Virus record (IMG/VR): IMGVR_UViG_3300034072_000002
Location: 1-24,122 of that record
From: a virus
Length of the DNA stretch: 24,122 nt
Direction: 5' to 3' (one strand)
Part shown: in pieces, positions 7,339 through 12,801 of the stretch
Layout: each line of letters opens with the position of its first letter
Position numbering within the stretch: position 1 is the stretch's first letter
The notes under the pieces: model-generated
Databases searched by the model: none
Told to the model about the DNA's origin: nothing
The model's input: only the letters and a program-made list of their open reading frames with translations
Position numbers and translations under genes: made by a program

Positions 7339-8247
7339 ATGGCTATTTCACGCGCACAAATGTTGAAGGAACTCCTGCCGGGGCTTAACGCGCTCTTCGG
7401 TTTGGAGTATGCCAAGTATGAGGATGAGCACACGCTCATCTATGAGACTGAGACCTCGGAGAAGGCATTCGAAGAGGAAGTCAAGTTGTCCGGTTTTGGT
7501 ACTGCCCCGGTTAAGGCCGAAGGCGCTGCCATTGCTTACGACAACGCTCAGGAGGCTTTCACCGCTCGTTACAACCACGAGACGATTGCCATGGGCTTTT
7601 CGATTACGGAAGAAGCCATGGAGGACAACCTCTATGACCAACTTTCGGCTCGTTACACCAAGGCTCTCGCCCGTGGTATGGCCAACACCAAGCAGGTGAA
7701 GGCAGCGGCCCTCTTGAACAATGGCTTCACGACCTTCCAGTCTGGCGACGGTGTGACCCTGTTCAGCACGGCTCATCCGCTCGTCTCTGGTGGCACGAAT
7801 GCCAACCGCCCGACTGTCGGTGCCGACCTCAATGAGACCTCGCTTGAAGACGCGATCATTTCGATTGCGAACTTCGTTGACGAGCGTGGCCTCCTCATTG
7901 CGGCTCGTCCCCGTCGTCTCGTGGTGCCGTCGCAGTTGATGTTCGTTGCCGAGCGCCTCATGGAGACCACTCTCCGTACGGCGACTGCCGACAACGATAT
8001 CAACGCGATCCGTAACATGGGCGCTATCCCGGAAGGCTATGCGGTCAACCATTATCTGACCGATACCAACGCCTTCTTCATCATCACTGACGTACCGAAT
8101 GGCATGAAGCACTTCGTCCGTACGCCGATGACGACGAGCATGGATGGCGACTTCGATACGGGCAACGTCCGTTACAAGGCTCGCGAGCGTTATTCGTTCG
8201 GTGTCTCGGACCCGCTTGGCATCTATGGATCTCCGGGTTCGGCCTGA
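7339..8247 (+). CDS. Major capsid protein, HK97 fold (Mu gpT-like)
   Basis: This is the shell protein of the icosahedral head. The 302-residue frame starts nine bases after AAGGAG (7324-7329), a strong site. It has the layout of Mu gpT-like capsid proteins: an N-terminal helix (LKELLPGLNALFGLEY), a central FSITEEAMEDNLYDQLSARY segment, and the LFSTAHPLVSGG motif near 140-151, which is typical of this group. DERGLLIAARPRRLVVPSQL and a C-terminal RARERYSFG-like segment (YKARERYSFGVSDPLGIYGS) follow. No long N-terminal delta domain is present, which agrees with a separate scaffolding gene upstream. An intrinsic terminator follows directly. The 254-residue antisense frame across it is a codon-bias shadow. 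Confidence 0.92.
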   Translation: MAISRAQMLKELLPGLNALFGLEYAKYEDEHTLIYETETSEKAFEEEVKLSGFGTAPVKAEGAAIAYDNAQEAFTARYNHETIAMGFSITEEAMEDNLYDQLSARYTKALARGMANTKQVKAAALLNNGFTTFQSGDGVTLFSTAHPLVSGGTNANRPTVGADLNETSLEDAIISIANFVDERGLLIAARPRRLVVPSQLMFVAERLMETTLRTATADNDINAIRNMGAIPEGYAVNHYLTDTNAFFIITDVPNGMKHFVRTPMTTSMDGDFDTGNVRYKARERYSFGVSDPLGIYGSPGSA

Positions 8248-8288
8248 TATATATTCAGGCTGTCCCTAGAGAGAGTCGGCTAGCACTG

Positions 8289-8324
8289 GGGGCTACGGGG
8301 GTAAAATCCTGTAGCCCCTTTTTT
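8289..8324 (+). terminator. Rho-independent terminator after the capsid gene
   Basis: GGGGCTAC (8289-8296) pairs with GTAGCCCC (8311-8318). The stem extends inward by four more pairs including two G-U, leaving a six-base loop, and six T residues follow (8319-8324). This is a textbook intrinsic terminator closing the terL-capsid transcription unit. Genes downstream therefore need read-through, antitermination or a promoter I did not identify. Confidence 0.85.
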
Positions 8325-8363
8325 AAAAGTTAAAAATGGCACGAGCAACACCATTGGATATTG

Positions 8364-8376
8364 TGTATGCCATACA
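8364..8376 (+). promoter_or_regulatory. Inverted repeat over the homing endonuclease start codon
   Basis: TGTATGCCATACA is a 13-base palindrome with a central C, and the proposed ATG (8367-8369) lies inside it. As RNA it can form a five-pair stem with a GCC loop that hides the start codon. As DNA it could be an operator for the protein's own C-terminal DNA-binding domain. Translational or autogenous repression is known for phage T4 homing endonucleases. Here it is inferred. Confidence 0.35.
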
Positions 8377-8957
8377 AGATTGATGTTTGCGGAATCTACA
8401 AAATCGTCAATAAAGTGACTGGGCAGTGCTATGTCGGGCAATCGCAACGAGTTAAAAAACGATTGAAGGAGCATTTCAGGCTTCTTCGTTGGAATAAACA
8501 TACGAACCCACACTTACAGAATGCCTATAACAAATACGGGGCATCTGCGTTTTACGGAGATATTGAAGTTGAATGCTCTAATCTTGACGAATTAGACCAG
8601 TTGGAAAATGAGTTTTTGCAAGGTACTGCTTGGTTTGAAGAACCGACTGTATACAACATCGCAGATTTTGCTAAAGCCCCAATGCGAGGAAAACAGCACT
8701 CCGAAGAAGTTCGGGAGCGTATTCGGTTAGGTAGAAGGGCTAGTACTTTTGATTTTCGTAGTCCGGAATACAGAGCAACGCTATCCAAAGCACAAATGGC
8801 TCGTTTTCACGCGGACCCAAAATTCATAGCAAAATTGAAATTTATTGTGGAGAATCCTCATCTAACGTATGCTGAACGCGCTAGAAGTCTTGGATCTGAT
8901 ACGAGTTCAGTACGTCGTCTTGCGTTAAAGTATCAGCATCTTAAAGGAGTTTTATAA
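8367..8957 (+). CDS. Freestanding GIY-YIG homing endonuclease
   Basis: A site-specific DNA nuclease that spreads its own gene. Numbering is from ATG 8367 (196 aa). A TTG at 8361 is less likely. The catalytic domain shows GIY (9-11), YVG (22-24), the arginine of QRVKKRLKEH (R28/R32), the glutamate in DQLENEFL (E80/E82) and the asparagine of VYN (N97). All conserved positions are thus present and the enzyme is probably active. GKQHSEEVRERIRLG (about 109-123) is a NUMOD3-type DNA-binding motif. LTYAERARSLGSDTSSVRRLA looks like a C-terminal helix-turn-helix, giving the I-TevI domain order. The gene is visibly richer in A+T than its neighbours and interrupts the structural genes right after the capsid terminator. 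Its last codons supply AAAGGAG for the next gene and its stop overlaps that start (TAATG). Confidence 0.93.
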   Translation: MPYKIDVCGIYKIVNKVTGQCYVGQSQRVKKRLKEHFRLLRWNKHTNPHLQNAYNKYGASAFYGDIEVECSNLDELDQLENEFLQGTAWFEEPTVYNIADFAKAPMRGKQHSEEVRERIRLGRRASTFDFRSPEYRATLSKAQMARFHADPKFIAKLKFIVENPHLTYAERARSLGSDTSSVRRLALKYQHLKGVL

Positions 8958-9187
8958 TGGCTCAGACACGTTTTTCCGGCCCGGTTGCCTCTGACAATGG
9001 TTTCGAAGGCGACATCGTTGGCAATGTTTCCGCCACCCTTGTGACTGCTACGACTCTTGTGATCGGCACGACCACGATTACTGCCGGTGCAGTTTCAGGA
9101 ACGATTGCTGACCAAGCCGGTTACATTCCGGTAAAAGTTGGATCGACTGTTGCGTACATCGCGCTGTATTCCAGCCTGACTCCGTAA
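8957..9187 (+). CDS. Short beta-rich virion-type protein
   Basis: A 76-residue protein starting MAQTRFSGPVASDNGFEGD, an opening I recognise from small proteins in phage structural clusters. The body is Thr/Val/Ala-rich with no charge clusters (TATTLVIGTTTITAGAVSG). The end GYIPVKVGSTVAYIALYSS resembles C-terminal strands of short capsid-surface proteins. The ribosome site AAAGGAG (8942-8948) lies inside the end of the homing endonuclease gene, eight bases from the ATG. That leaves translation tied to an inserted element. A head-fibre or decoration role is inferred, and function is not established. Confidence 0.72.
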   Translation: MAQTRFSGPVASDNGFEGDIVGNVSATLVTATTLVIGTTTITAGAVSGTIADQAGYIPVKVGSTVAYIALYSSLTP

Positions 9188-9197
9188 GATTTTTAAG

Positions 9198-9213
9198 GGG
9201 GGCGAAAGCCCCC
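9198..9213 (+). promoter_or_regulatory. GC-rich hairpin with GAAA tetraloop between structural genes
   Basis: GGGGGC-GAAA-GCCCCC is a perfect six-pair stem with a highly stable GNRA loop, flanked by TTAA on both sides. A T run lies on the 5' side, and the 3' side reads TTAACC. It therefore lacks the downstream T tract of an intrinsic terminator on either strand. It may stabilise or separate mRNA segments, or act as a weak pause site. It ends 21 bases before the next start. Confidence 0.5.
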
Positions 9214-9234
9214 TTAACCTAATGGAGATTCAGC

Positions 9235-9816
9235 ATGCAATACGATGTATGGGCGGTCAGCCCGGATTCTAACGACGATTACTTCTTTGCCTCTGGTTCC
9301 GCCAGTGGAACCCTGAGCCTGTTGGCCAATGATGTTGGTTTAAACGGAACAGGCTACAAGGTCTCCATTACCTCTGATGGTGTGGACTCCAACAAGACCT
9401 TCACTATTAGCGGTGTCGTGGTTGGCGCTGTGGGTTACGACGGTGTGGTTACTGAGTCAGTCACTGGCCCGAGTGCCGGTGTCGTGTACTCAACGAACTA
9501 CTACACCCGAGTCAACTCTGTGGCGATTAGCGCCACATCCACCGGCAATATCAAGATTGGATACGGTGGTGATCTGGCGTTCCCGCGAACCCGTATCAAG
9601 GGTGTGTACTTCGTCAGCAACGGTTCAAACGGTTCGATTGTCTTTACCGCCAAGCCAAGCAACAAAGTCATTTTGAATTTGGCAGTTCCCAGTGGGACCC
9701 TCTCTCAGGACATGATTATTCCGGGAGAAGGCATTCTGACCACCAAGAGTGCTAATGGTGATTATGCGGTGATGACCCTCACCAATCTGACCAATGCCAC
9801 GATTATCTGCGGGTAA
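9235..9816 (+). CDS. Beta-rich structural protein of unknown function
   Basis: A 193-residue protein with GGAG (9224-9227) seven bases before the ATG. It is rich in Ser, Gly, Val and Thr and poor in helix formers. Alternating hydrophobic strands (YKVSITSDGV, KTFTISGVVVGAVGYDGVV, GSIVFTAKPSNKVILNLAV) suggest a virion beta-sandwich or fibre-associated fold. No catalytic motif, signal peptide or membrane helix is seen. Its position among head genes suggests a minor capsid or head-fibre part. I do not recognise a named family. Confidence 0.7.
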   Translation: MQYDVWAVSPDSNDDYFFASGSASGTLSLLANDVGLNGTGYKVSITSDGVDSNKTFTISGVVVGAVGYDGVVTESVTGPSAGVVYSTNYYTRVNSVAISATSTGNIKIGYGGDLAFPRTRIKGVYFVSNGSNGSIVFTAKPSNKVILNLAVPSGTLSQDMIIPGEGILTTKSANGDYAVMTLTNLTNATIICG

Positions 9817-9819
9817 GTT

Positions 9820-10101
9820 ATGGCCAAAGATCCGGTCCTTAAACGTATCGGGGTTGCTGGCTACAACAAGCCTAAGCGCACCCCTAGTCATCCCACTAAG
9901 TCCCATGTGGTGGTGGCTAAGTCTGGCGATCAAGTAAAGACCATTCGCTTCGGACAACAAGGAGTCTCAGGTTCCCCGAGAAAAGCCGGGGAATCTGAGT
10001 CTTACCGAAACCGACGTGAATCGTTTAAAGCCCGACACGCCAAGAACATTTCCAAAGGCAAGATGAGCGCAGCCTACTGGGCTGACAAGGTTAAGTGGTA
10101 A
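9820..10101 (+). CDS. Conserved small basic phage protein (AYWADKVKW family)
   Basis: A 93-residue, strongly basic protein. Two blocks, NKPKRTPSHPTKSHVVVAKS and VKTIRFGQQGVSGSPRKAGE, are followed by a C-terminal block ending RHAKNISKGKMSAAYWADKVKW. I recognise this pattern from small proteins widespread in phage structural regions, but I know of no function. The lysine/arginine content suggests nucleic-acid contact, and the Trp-rich end suggests a small folded core. It starts three bases after the previous stop with only a weak ribosome site (GGTAAG). It opens the cassette of seven tightly packed tiny genes. Confidence 0.78.
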   Translation: MAKDPVLKRIGVAGYNKPKRTPSHPTKSHVVVAKSGDQVKTIRFGQQGVSGSPRKAGESESYRNRRESFKARHAKNISKGKMSAAYWADKVKW

Positions 10102-10107
10102 CCGGCC

Positions 10108-10362
10108 ATGGAAATGATGATTTGGAACATGATTCTGACCTTTATCGTGGCGATTCTGGGTTGGGTTGTGAAAGACAAGTTTGCCGAACTGCAACGCCTT
10201 GGGATTCTTCTCAACAGAACCCGAGAGGAAGTTGCCAGAGATCACATCACGAGAGCCGAGGTCCGAGCAGATTCTCAGATGCTGCTTGACCGACTGGATC
10301 GGCTGGAACAAAAGATTGATCGCATCGCAACCAACATGGCTACAGGTGATCGTCGTGGCTAA
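10108..10362 (+). CDS. Small membrane protein with cytoplasmic coiled coil
   Basis: An 84-residue protein. Residues about 4-21 (MIWNMILTFIVAILGWVV) form one membrane helix. The rest is a charged coiled coil (REEVARDHITRAEVRADSQM, LLDRLDRLEQKIDRIATNM). One membrane helix plus coiled coil is seen in phage lysis accessory proteins, such as inner-membrane spanins, and in some minor virion membrane proteins. No signal-anchor cleavage site is obvious and no partner outer-membrane spanin is seen. Its neighbour at 10524 also has membrane segments, so both may act at the cell membrane. In-frame ATGs at 10114 and 10117 are possible alternative starts. Confidence 0.72.
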   Translation: MEMMIWNMILTFIVAILGWVVKDKFAELQRLGILLNRTREEVARDHITRAEVRADSQMLLDRLDRLEQKIDRIATNMATGDRRG

Positions 10363-10540
10363 AGCCAAAAGCAAAGTAAACGCAGCCGGTAACTACACCA
10401 AGCCCGAGATGCGTAAAGCATTGTTCAACCAGATCAAGGGCGCTGCTGTGCAGGGAACCAAGGCTGGCCAATGGTCAGCCCGTAAAGCACAACTGCTTGC
10501 CAAGAAATACAAGGAGAAGGGCGGTGGATACCGGGACTGA
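10355..10540 (+). CDS. Tiny basic protein (GQWSARKAQLLAKKY family)
   Basis: A 61-residue protein from GTG 10355, preceded by AGGTGAT (10344-10350) at suitable distance and overlapping the end of the previous gene by eight bases. The frame is open further upstream to an ATG at 10181, but that part reads as out-of-frame shadow of the coiled-coil gene. The sequence TKPEMRKALFNQIKGAAVQG followed by GQWSARKAQLLAKKYKEKGG is a pattern I recognise from small conserved phage proteins of unknown function. It is helical and very basic. A DNA- or RNA-binding role is inference. Confidence 0.75.
   Translation: MAKAKSKVNAAGNYTKPEMRKALFNQIKGAAVQGTKAGQWSARKAQLLAKKYKEKGGGYRD
10511..10526 (+). promoter_or_regulatory. 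Shine-Dalgarno AAGGAG selecting GTG 10524
   Basis: AAGGAG (10511-10516) lies seven bases before GTG 10524-10526, inside the previous gene. The in-frame TTG at 10497 has no ribosome site, so 10524 is the better start. Confidence 0.6.
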
Positions 10541-10937
10541 TCTTGAGTTATTTAAGGCGCAGGTCCAAGCCGAACTAAATCGGCTTGAAGCCAAGTCGTC
10601 TGCCAAGGAAGTCGCTGGGAAGGCTATTGGCAAAGACGGACTCAAGTACATCACCGCCATTGTGGTGATCGGTGTTCTTTCCAGTCTGGCATTGGATTCG
10701 GAAAAGATTGCGGCAGTGATGGGTCTTTTAGGCGCATCGCTGACTGCCCTGATTTCCATGTTGGCCAGCATTGCTGGAGCCAGCGAAAAGGAAGAGAAGC
10801 CAGAGTTTGCTGTTATCAAGGAACTCATTGGCAAACTGGACAAGTTGGACCGTAAAGAGCAGCCCATGAAAGTGGATGTTGAGAACGGCCATGTCACCGT
10901 GACCAAGGGCGACGATGTCGTTAAGGCAAGTCGATGA
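10524..10937 (+). CDS. Two-helix membrane protein, holin-like candidate
   Basis: A 137-residue protein from GTG 10524, overlapping the preceding gene by 17 bases. After a short acidic/charged helix (LELFKAQVQAELNRLEAK) come two membrane segments, about 42-57 (YITAIVVIGVLSSLAL) and 62-85 (IAAVMGLLGASLTALISMLA region). A hydrophilic, partly charged tail follows (EKEEKPEFAVIKELIGKLDK). Two closely spaced membrane helices and a charged C-terminus are compatible with a class II-type holin. No endolysin gene is nearby in this window, so the assignment is weak. A membrane-associated virion or ejection protein is the alternative. The gene ends in an ATGA overlap with the next gene. Confidence 0.7.
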   Translation: MDTGTDLELFKAQVQAELNRLEAKSSAKEVAGKAIGKDGLKYITAIVVIGVLSSLALDSEKIAAVMGLLGASLTALISMLASIAGASEKEEKPEFAVIKELIGKLDKLDRKEQPMKVDVENGHVTVTKGDDVVKASR

Positions 10938-11179
10938 AGTCACCGCAGCAATCCTTGAAGGCTTGGACTGCTCAGAAATGGAGAACCAAAAGTGGTAAGC
11001 CATCTAGTCAAACAGGCGAAAGATATCTTCCAGAGGCTGCGATCAAGGCTCTTTCCCCAGCCGAGTACGCCAGAACCACCGCCGCCAAGCGAAAAGGTAA
11101 AGCGCAAGGCAAGCAGTTCGTCGCGCAACCGAAAGGCATCGCGAAAAAAGTAAGACCGTTTAGACAACGAGGTAAGTGA
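10934..11179 (+). CDS. Small basic conserved phage protein (ERYLPEAAIKALSPAEY family)
   Basis: An 81-residue, highly basic protein beginning in ATGA overlap with the membrane protein gene. SLKAWTAQKWRTKSGKPSSQ, then TGERYLPEAAIKALSPAEYA, then a Lys/Arg-rich tail (TTAAKRKGKAQGKQF, AKKVRPFRQRGK). I recognise this layout from small proteins shared by many phages, including T4-like cyanophages. Their role is not known to me. The middle block is predicted helical and both ends look flexible and basic. Nucleic-acid binding is plausible but unproved. Confidence 0.78.
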   Translation: MKSPQQSLKAWTAQKWRTKSGKPSSQTGERYLPEAAIKALSPAEYARTTAAKRKGKAQGKQFVAQPKGIAKKVRPFRQRGK

Positions 11180-11180
11180 C

Positions 11181-11420
11181 ATGGCGATCTCCAGAGCCAA
11201 CATGGCCCAGCAGATTGAGAAGCCGGGTAAGGTTCGCAAGGTCATGCGCGAGTTCAAAGAAGGAACTCTGCATTCCGGCAGTAAGAAAGGGCCTGTGGTG
11301 AAGAACCGTAAGCAGGCTATTGCTATTGCTCTTTCTGAGGCTGGCATGAGTAAGCCTGAGAAGAAGGCAATGGGCGGTCGTATTGATGGCTGCGCTATGC
11401 GCGGTTTGACGAGGGGCTAA
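11181..11420 (+). CDS. Small basic phage protein (RKQAIAIALSEAG family) with GGRIDGCA tail
   Basis: A 79-residue protein one base after the previous stop, with GAGG upstream. GKVRKVMREFKEGTLHSGS followed by KNRKQAIAIALSEAGMSKPE is a conserved small phage/bacterial pattern, often catalogued as a domain of unknown function (I believe DUF6496). It resembles a helical nucleic-acid-binding motif. The last 15 residues, GGRIDGCAMRGLTRG, are shared with the C-terminus of the next gene (GGRIDGCAIKGKTKG). The shared tail looks like a common peptide module joined to unrelated bodies. Confidence 0.8.
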   Translation: MAISRANMAQQIEKPGKVRKVMREFKEGTLHSGSKKGPVVKNRKQAIAIALSEAGMSKPEKKAMGGRIDGCAMRGLTRG

Positions 11421-11422
11421 TC

Positions 11423-11734
11423 ATGATGAAAGGAATGGGATTGCTCTCTTCCCTCATGGGAAGAAAGATGGGCAAGATGAACGGCAAAGATTCCAGTGTC
11501 TCCATCACCATTGAAAAGGAGATGGATGAGTCTGATGACATGATGGGGGGCGGCATGACTAAGTACGCAGAGGGCGGCAGCCTTAAGATGGTAGATAAAG
11601 GCGGACAGAAAGTTCCGTTCTTTGCTGCCGATGGGAAAGGCAAGATGATGGCTGGTGGCCCAGTAAAGTACGCCAAGGGCGGACGCATTGACGGCTGCGC
11701 CATCAAGGGCAAGACCAAGGGCACCTACCGGTAA
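11423..11734 (+). CDS. Met/Gly/Lys-rich small protein with GGRIDGCA tail
   Basis: A 103-residue low-complexity protein, with GAGG just upstream. The tandem ATGs at 11423 and 11426 are both possible starts. The N-terminus is Met/Gly/Lys-rich (MMKGMGLLSSLMGRKMGKMN), and an acidic patch (EKEMDESDDMMGGG) follows. Two similar short motifs, KYAEGGSLK and KYAKGGRID, flank a middle segment (KGGQKVPFFAADGKGKMM). The protein ends GGRIDGCAIKGKTKGTYR, repeating the tail of the preceding gene. No membrane helix or enzyme motif is seen. The composition is that of a small virion-associated or disordered protein. I do not know its function. The stop overlaps the next start (TAATG). Confidence 0.72.
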   Translation: MMKGMGLLSSLMGRKMGKMNGKDSSVSITIEKEMDESDDMMGGGMTKYAEGGSLKMVDKGGQKVPFFAADGKGKMMAGGPVKYAKGGRIDGCAIKGKTKGTYR

Positions 11735-12438
11735 TGGCTACCAGCGGCACAGCGACGTTTAATCCGGACTTCGCCGAGATCGTCGAAGAGGCGTACGAGC
11801 GTGCCGGTCTGGAATTGCGTACAGGCTACGACCTGAGAACTGCCCGTCGATCCATGAACTTCATGGCTCAGGAATGGCAGAACAGGGGTATCAATCTTTG
11901 GACTGTCGCGACGGGGACCCAGTCTCTGACTGCAGGCGTGTATACCTACACGATGCCCTCTGACACTATCGATTTGATTGAACATCAGTTGCGTATCTAT
12001 GATGGCAATCAGACGATGCAGGCCGACTACAGCATGGCCCGTATCTCGGTCTCCGACTACGCCATGCTCAACAACAAGTTGACCCAAGGCCGTCCGCTTC
12101 AGATCTATGTGGATCGTCAGCGAGACGCGCCGATTGTCTACTTGTGGCCAGTTCCCGATAACGTCCAGCAGTACACGCTGGCCTATTGGTACATCAGGCG
12201 TATTCAGGACGTGGGTGCTGGTGGAACCAATACCATGGACGTGCCAGCCCGATTCCTGCCTTGCTTGGTGGCAGGATTGGCTTACTACATTGCCATGAAG
12301 AAGCCCGAAGCAGCAGATCGTATTCCGTTGCTGAAGTCTGAATACGAAGCGCAGTTTGAGTTGGCGGCAGGTGAAGACCGTGACAAGGCTGCTTCACGGT
12401 TCCTTCCGTACATCTCTAGCGTCACCGGAGGAGGATAA
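11734..12438 (+). CDS. Head-tail connector / tail accessory protein (P22 gp4-like)
   Basis: A 234-residue protein. The N-terminal helix pair FAEIVEEAYERAGLELRTGY then DLRTARRSMNFMAQEWQNRG, followed by INLWTV, is the pattern of short-tailed phage connector proteins that bind under the portal. The middle is beta-rich (SLTAGVYTYTMPSDTIDLIE, PLQIYVDRQRDAPIVYLWPV). The C-terminal part is helical (FLPCLVAGLAYYIAMKKPEA), ending in a glycine tail. P22 gp4 has the same arrangement of four helices with an extended C-terminus. The start overlaps the previous stop (TAATG). It lies two genes upstream of a second adaptor-like protein. The connector role is well supported by type and context. Exact homology to gp4 is moderate. 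Confidence 0.78.
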   Translation: MATSGTATFNPDFAEIVEEAYERAGLELRTGYDLRTARRSMNFMAQEWQNRGINLWTVATGTQSLTAGVYTYTMPSDTIDLIEHQLRIYDGNQTMQADYSMARISVSDYAMLNNKLTQGRPLQIYVDRQRDAPIVYLWPVPDNVQQYTLAYWYIRRIQDVGAGGTNTMDVPARFLPCLVAGLAYYIAMKKPEAADRIPLLKSEYEAQFELAAGEDRDKAASRFLPYISSVTGGG

Positions 12439-12440
12439 CG

Positions 12441-12794
12441 GTGACTCAGCCTTTTGCATCTGGCAAACATGCGATTGGCTTCTGTGACATGTGCGGTTTT
12501 CAGTTTAAACTGCACCAGTTAAGGAAGGAAATCTACGATCAGATTTGGACTGGAAATCTGGTCTGTGATGAATGTTTGGACGTGGATCAACCCCAACTTC
12601 AGTTGGGCAAGATCCCGATGGACGATCCTCAGGCTTTGCAGAATGCAAGACCTGACCAGTCATTGATTGAGAGCCGGGACATCCAGTGGGGATGGAATCC
12701 GGTTGGCGGAGCGCAGGCGTATGATGACCCACTAACCCCCAACTACTTGGTTGCGGCTGGGGCTGTGGGAACCGTGACGGTCGCTACAAGTTAG
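12441..12794 (+). CDS. Zinc-ribbon-like protein of the connector module
   Basis: A 117-residue protein from GTG 12441, preceded by GGAGGAGG (12428-12435). Two cysteine pairs, CDMCG near residue 16 and CDEC near 42, sit about 22 residues apart and form a probable zinc knuckle. Between them lies FQFKLHQLRKEIYDQIWTGN. The second half contains SRDIQWGWNPVGGAQ and a short Gly/Ala/Val end. I recognise this combination from phage head-tail regions, but no function is known to me. The metal site could stabilise a small structural protein in the neck or bind DNA at the portal vertex. Both are inference. Confidence 0.8.
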   Translation: MTQPFASGKHAIGFCDMCGFQFKLHQLRKEIYDQIWTGNLVCDECLDVDQPQLQLGKIPMDDPQALQNARPDQSLIESRDIQWGWNPVGGAQAYDDPLTPNYLVAAGAVGTVTVATS

Positions 12795-12801
12795 TTTAAA
12801 C

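Noticed and set aside
7348-8112. 254-residue antisense open frame opposite the capsid gene
   Set aside because: Created by codon bias of a strongly supported capsid gene. No start signals or family features.
8336-8383. Fifteen-codon frame (MARATPLDIVYAIQD) just before the homing endonuclease, considered as a leader peptide or a gene remnant
   Set aside because: No ribosome site, no match to the N-terminus of any neighbouring protein, and too short to support.
9191-9216. Hairpin 9198-9213 as an intrinsic terminator
   Set aside because: The T run is upstream of the stem, and the downstream bases are TTAACC, so it fits neither strand as a terminator.
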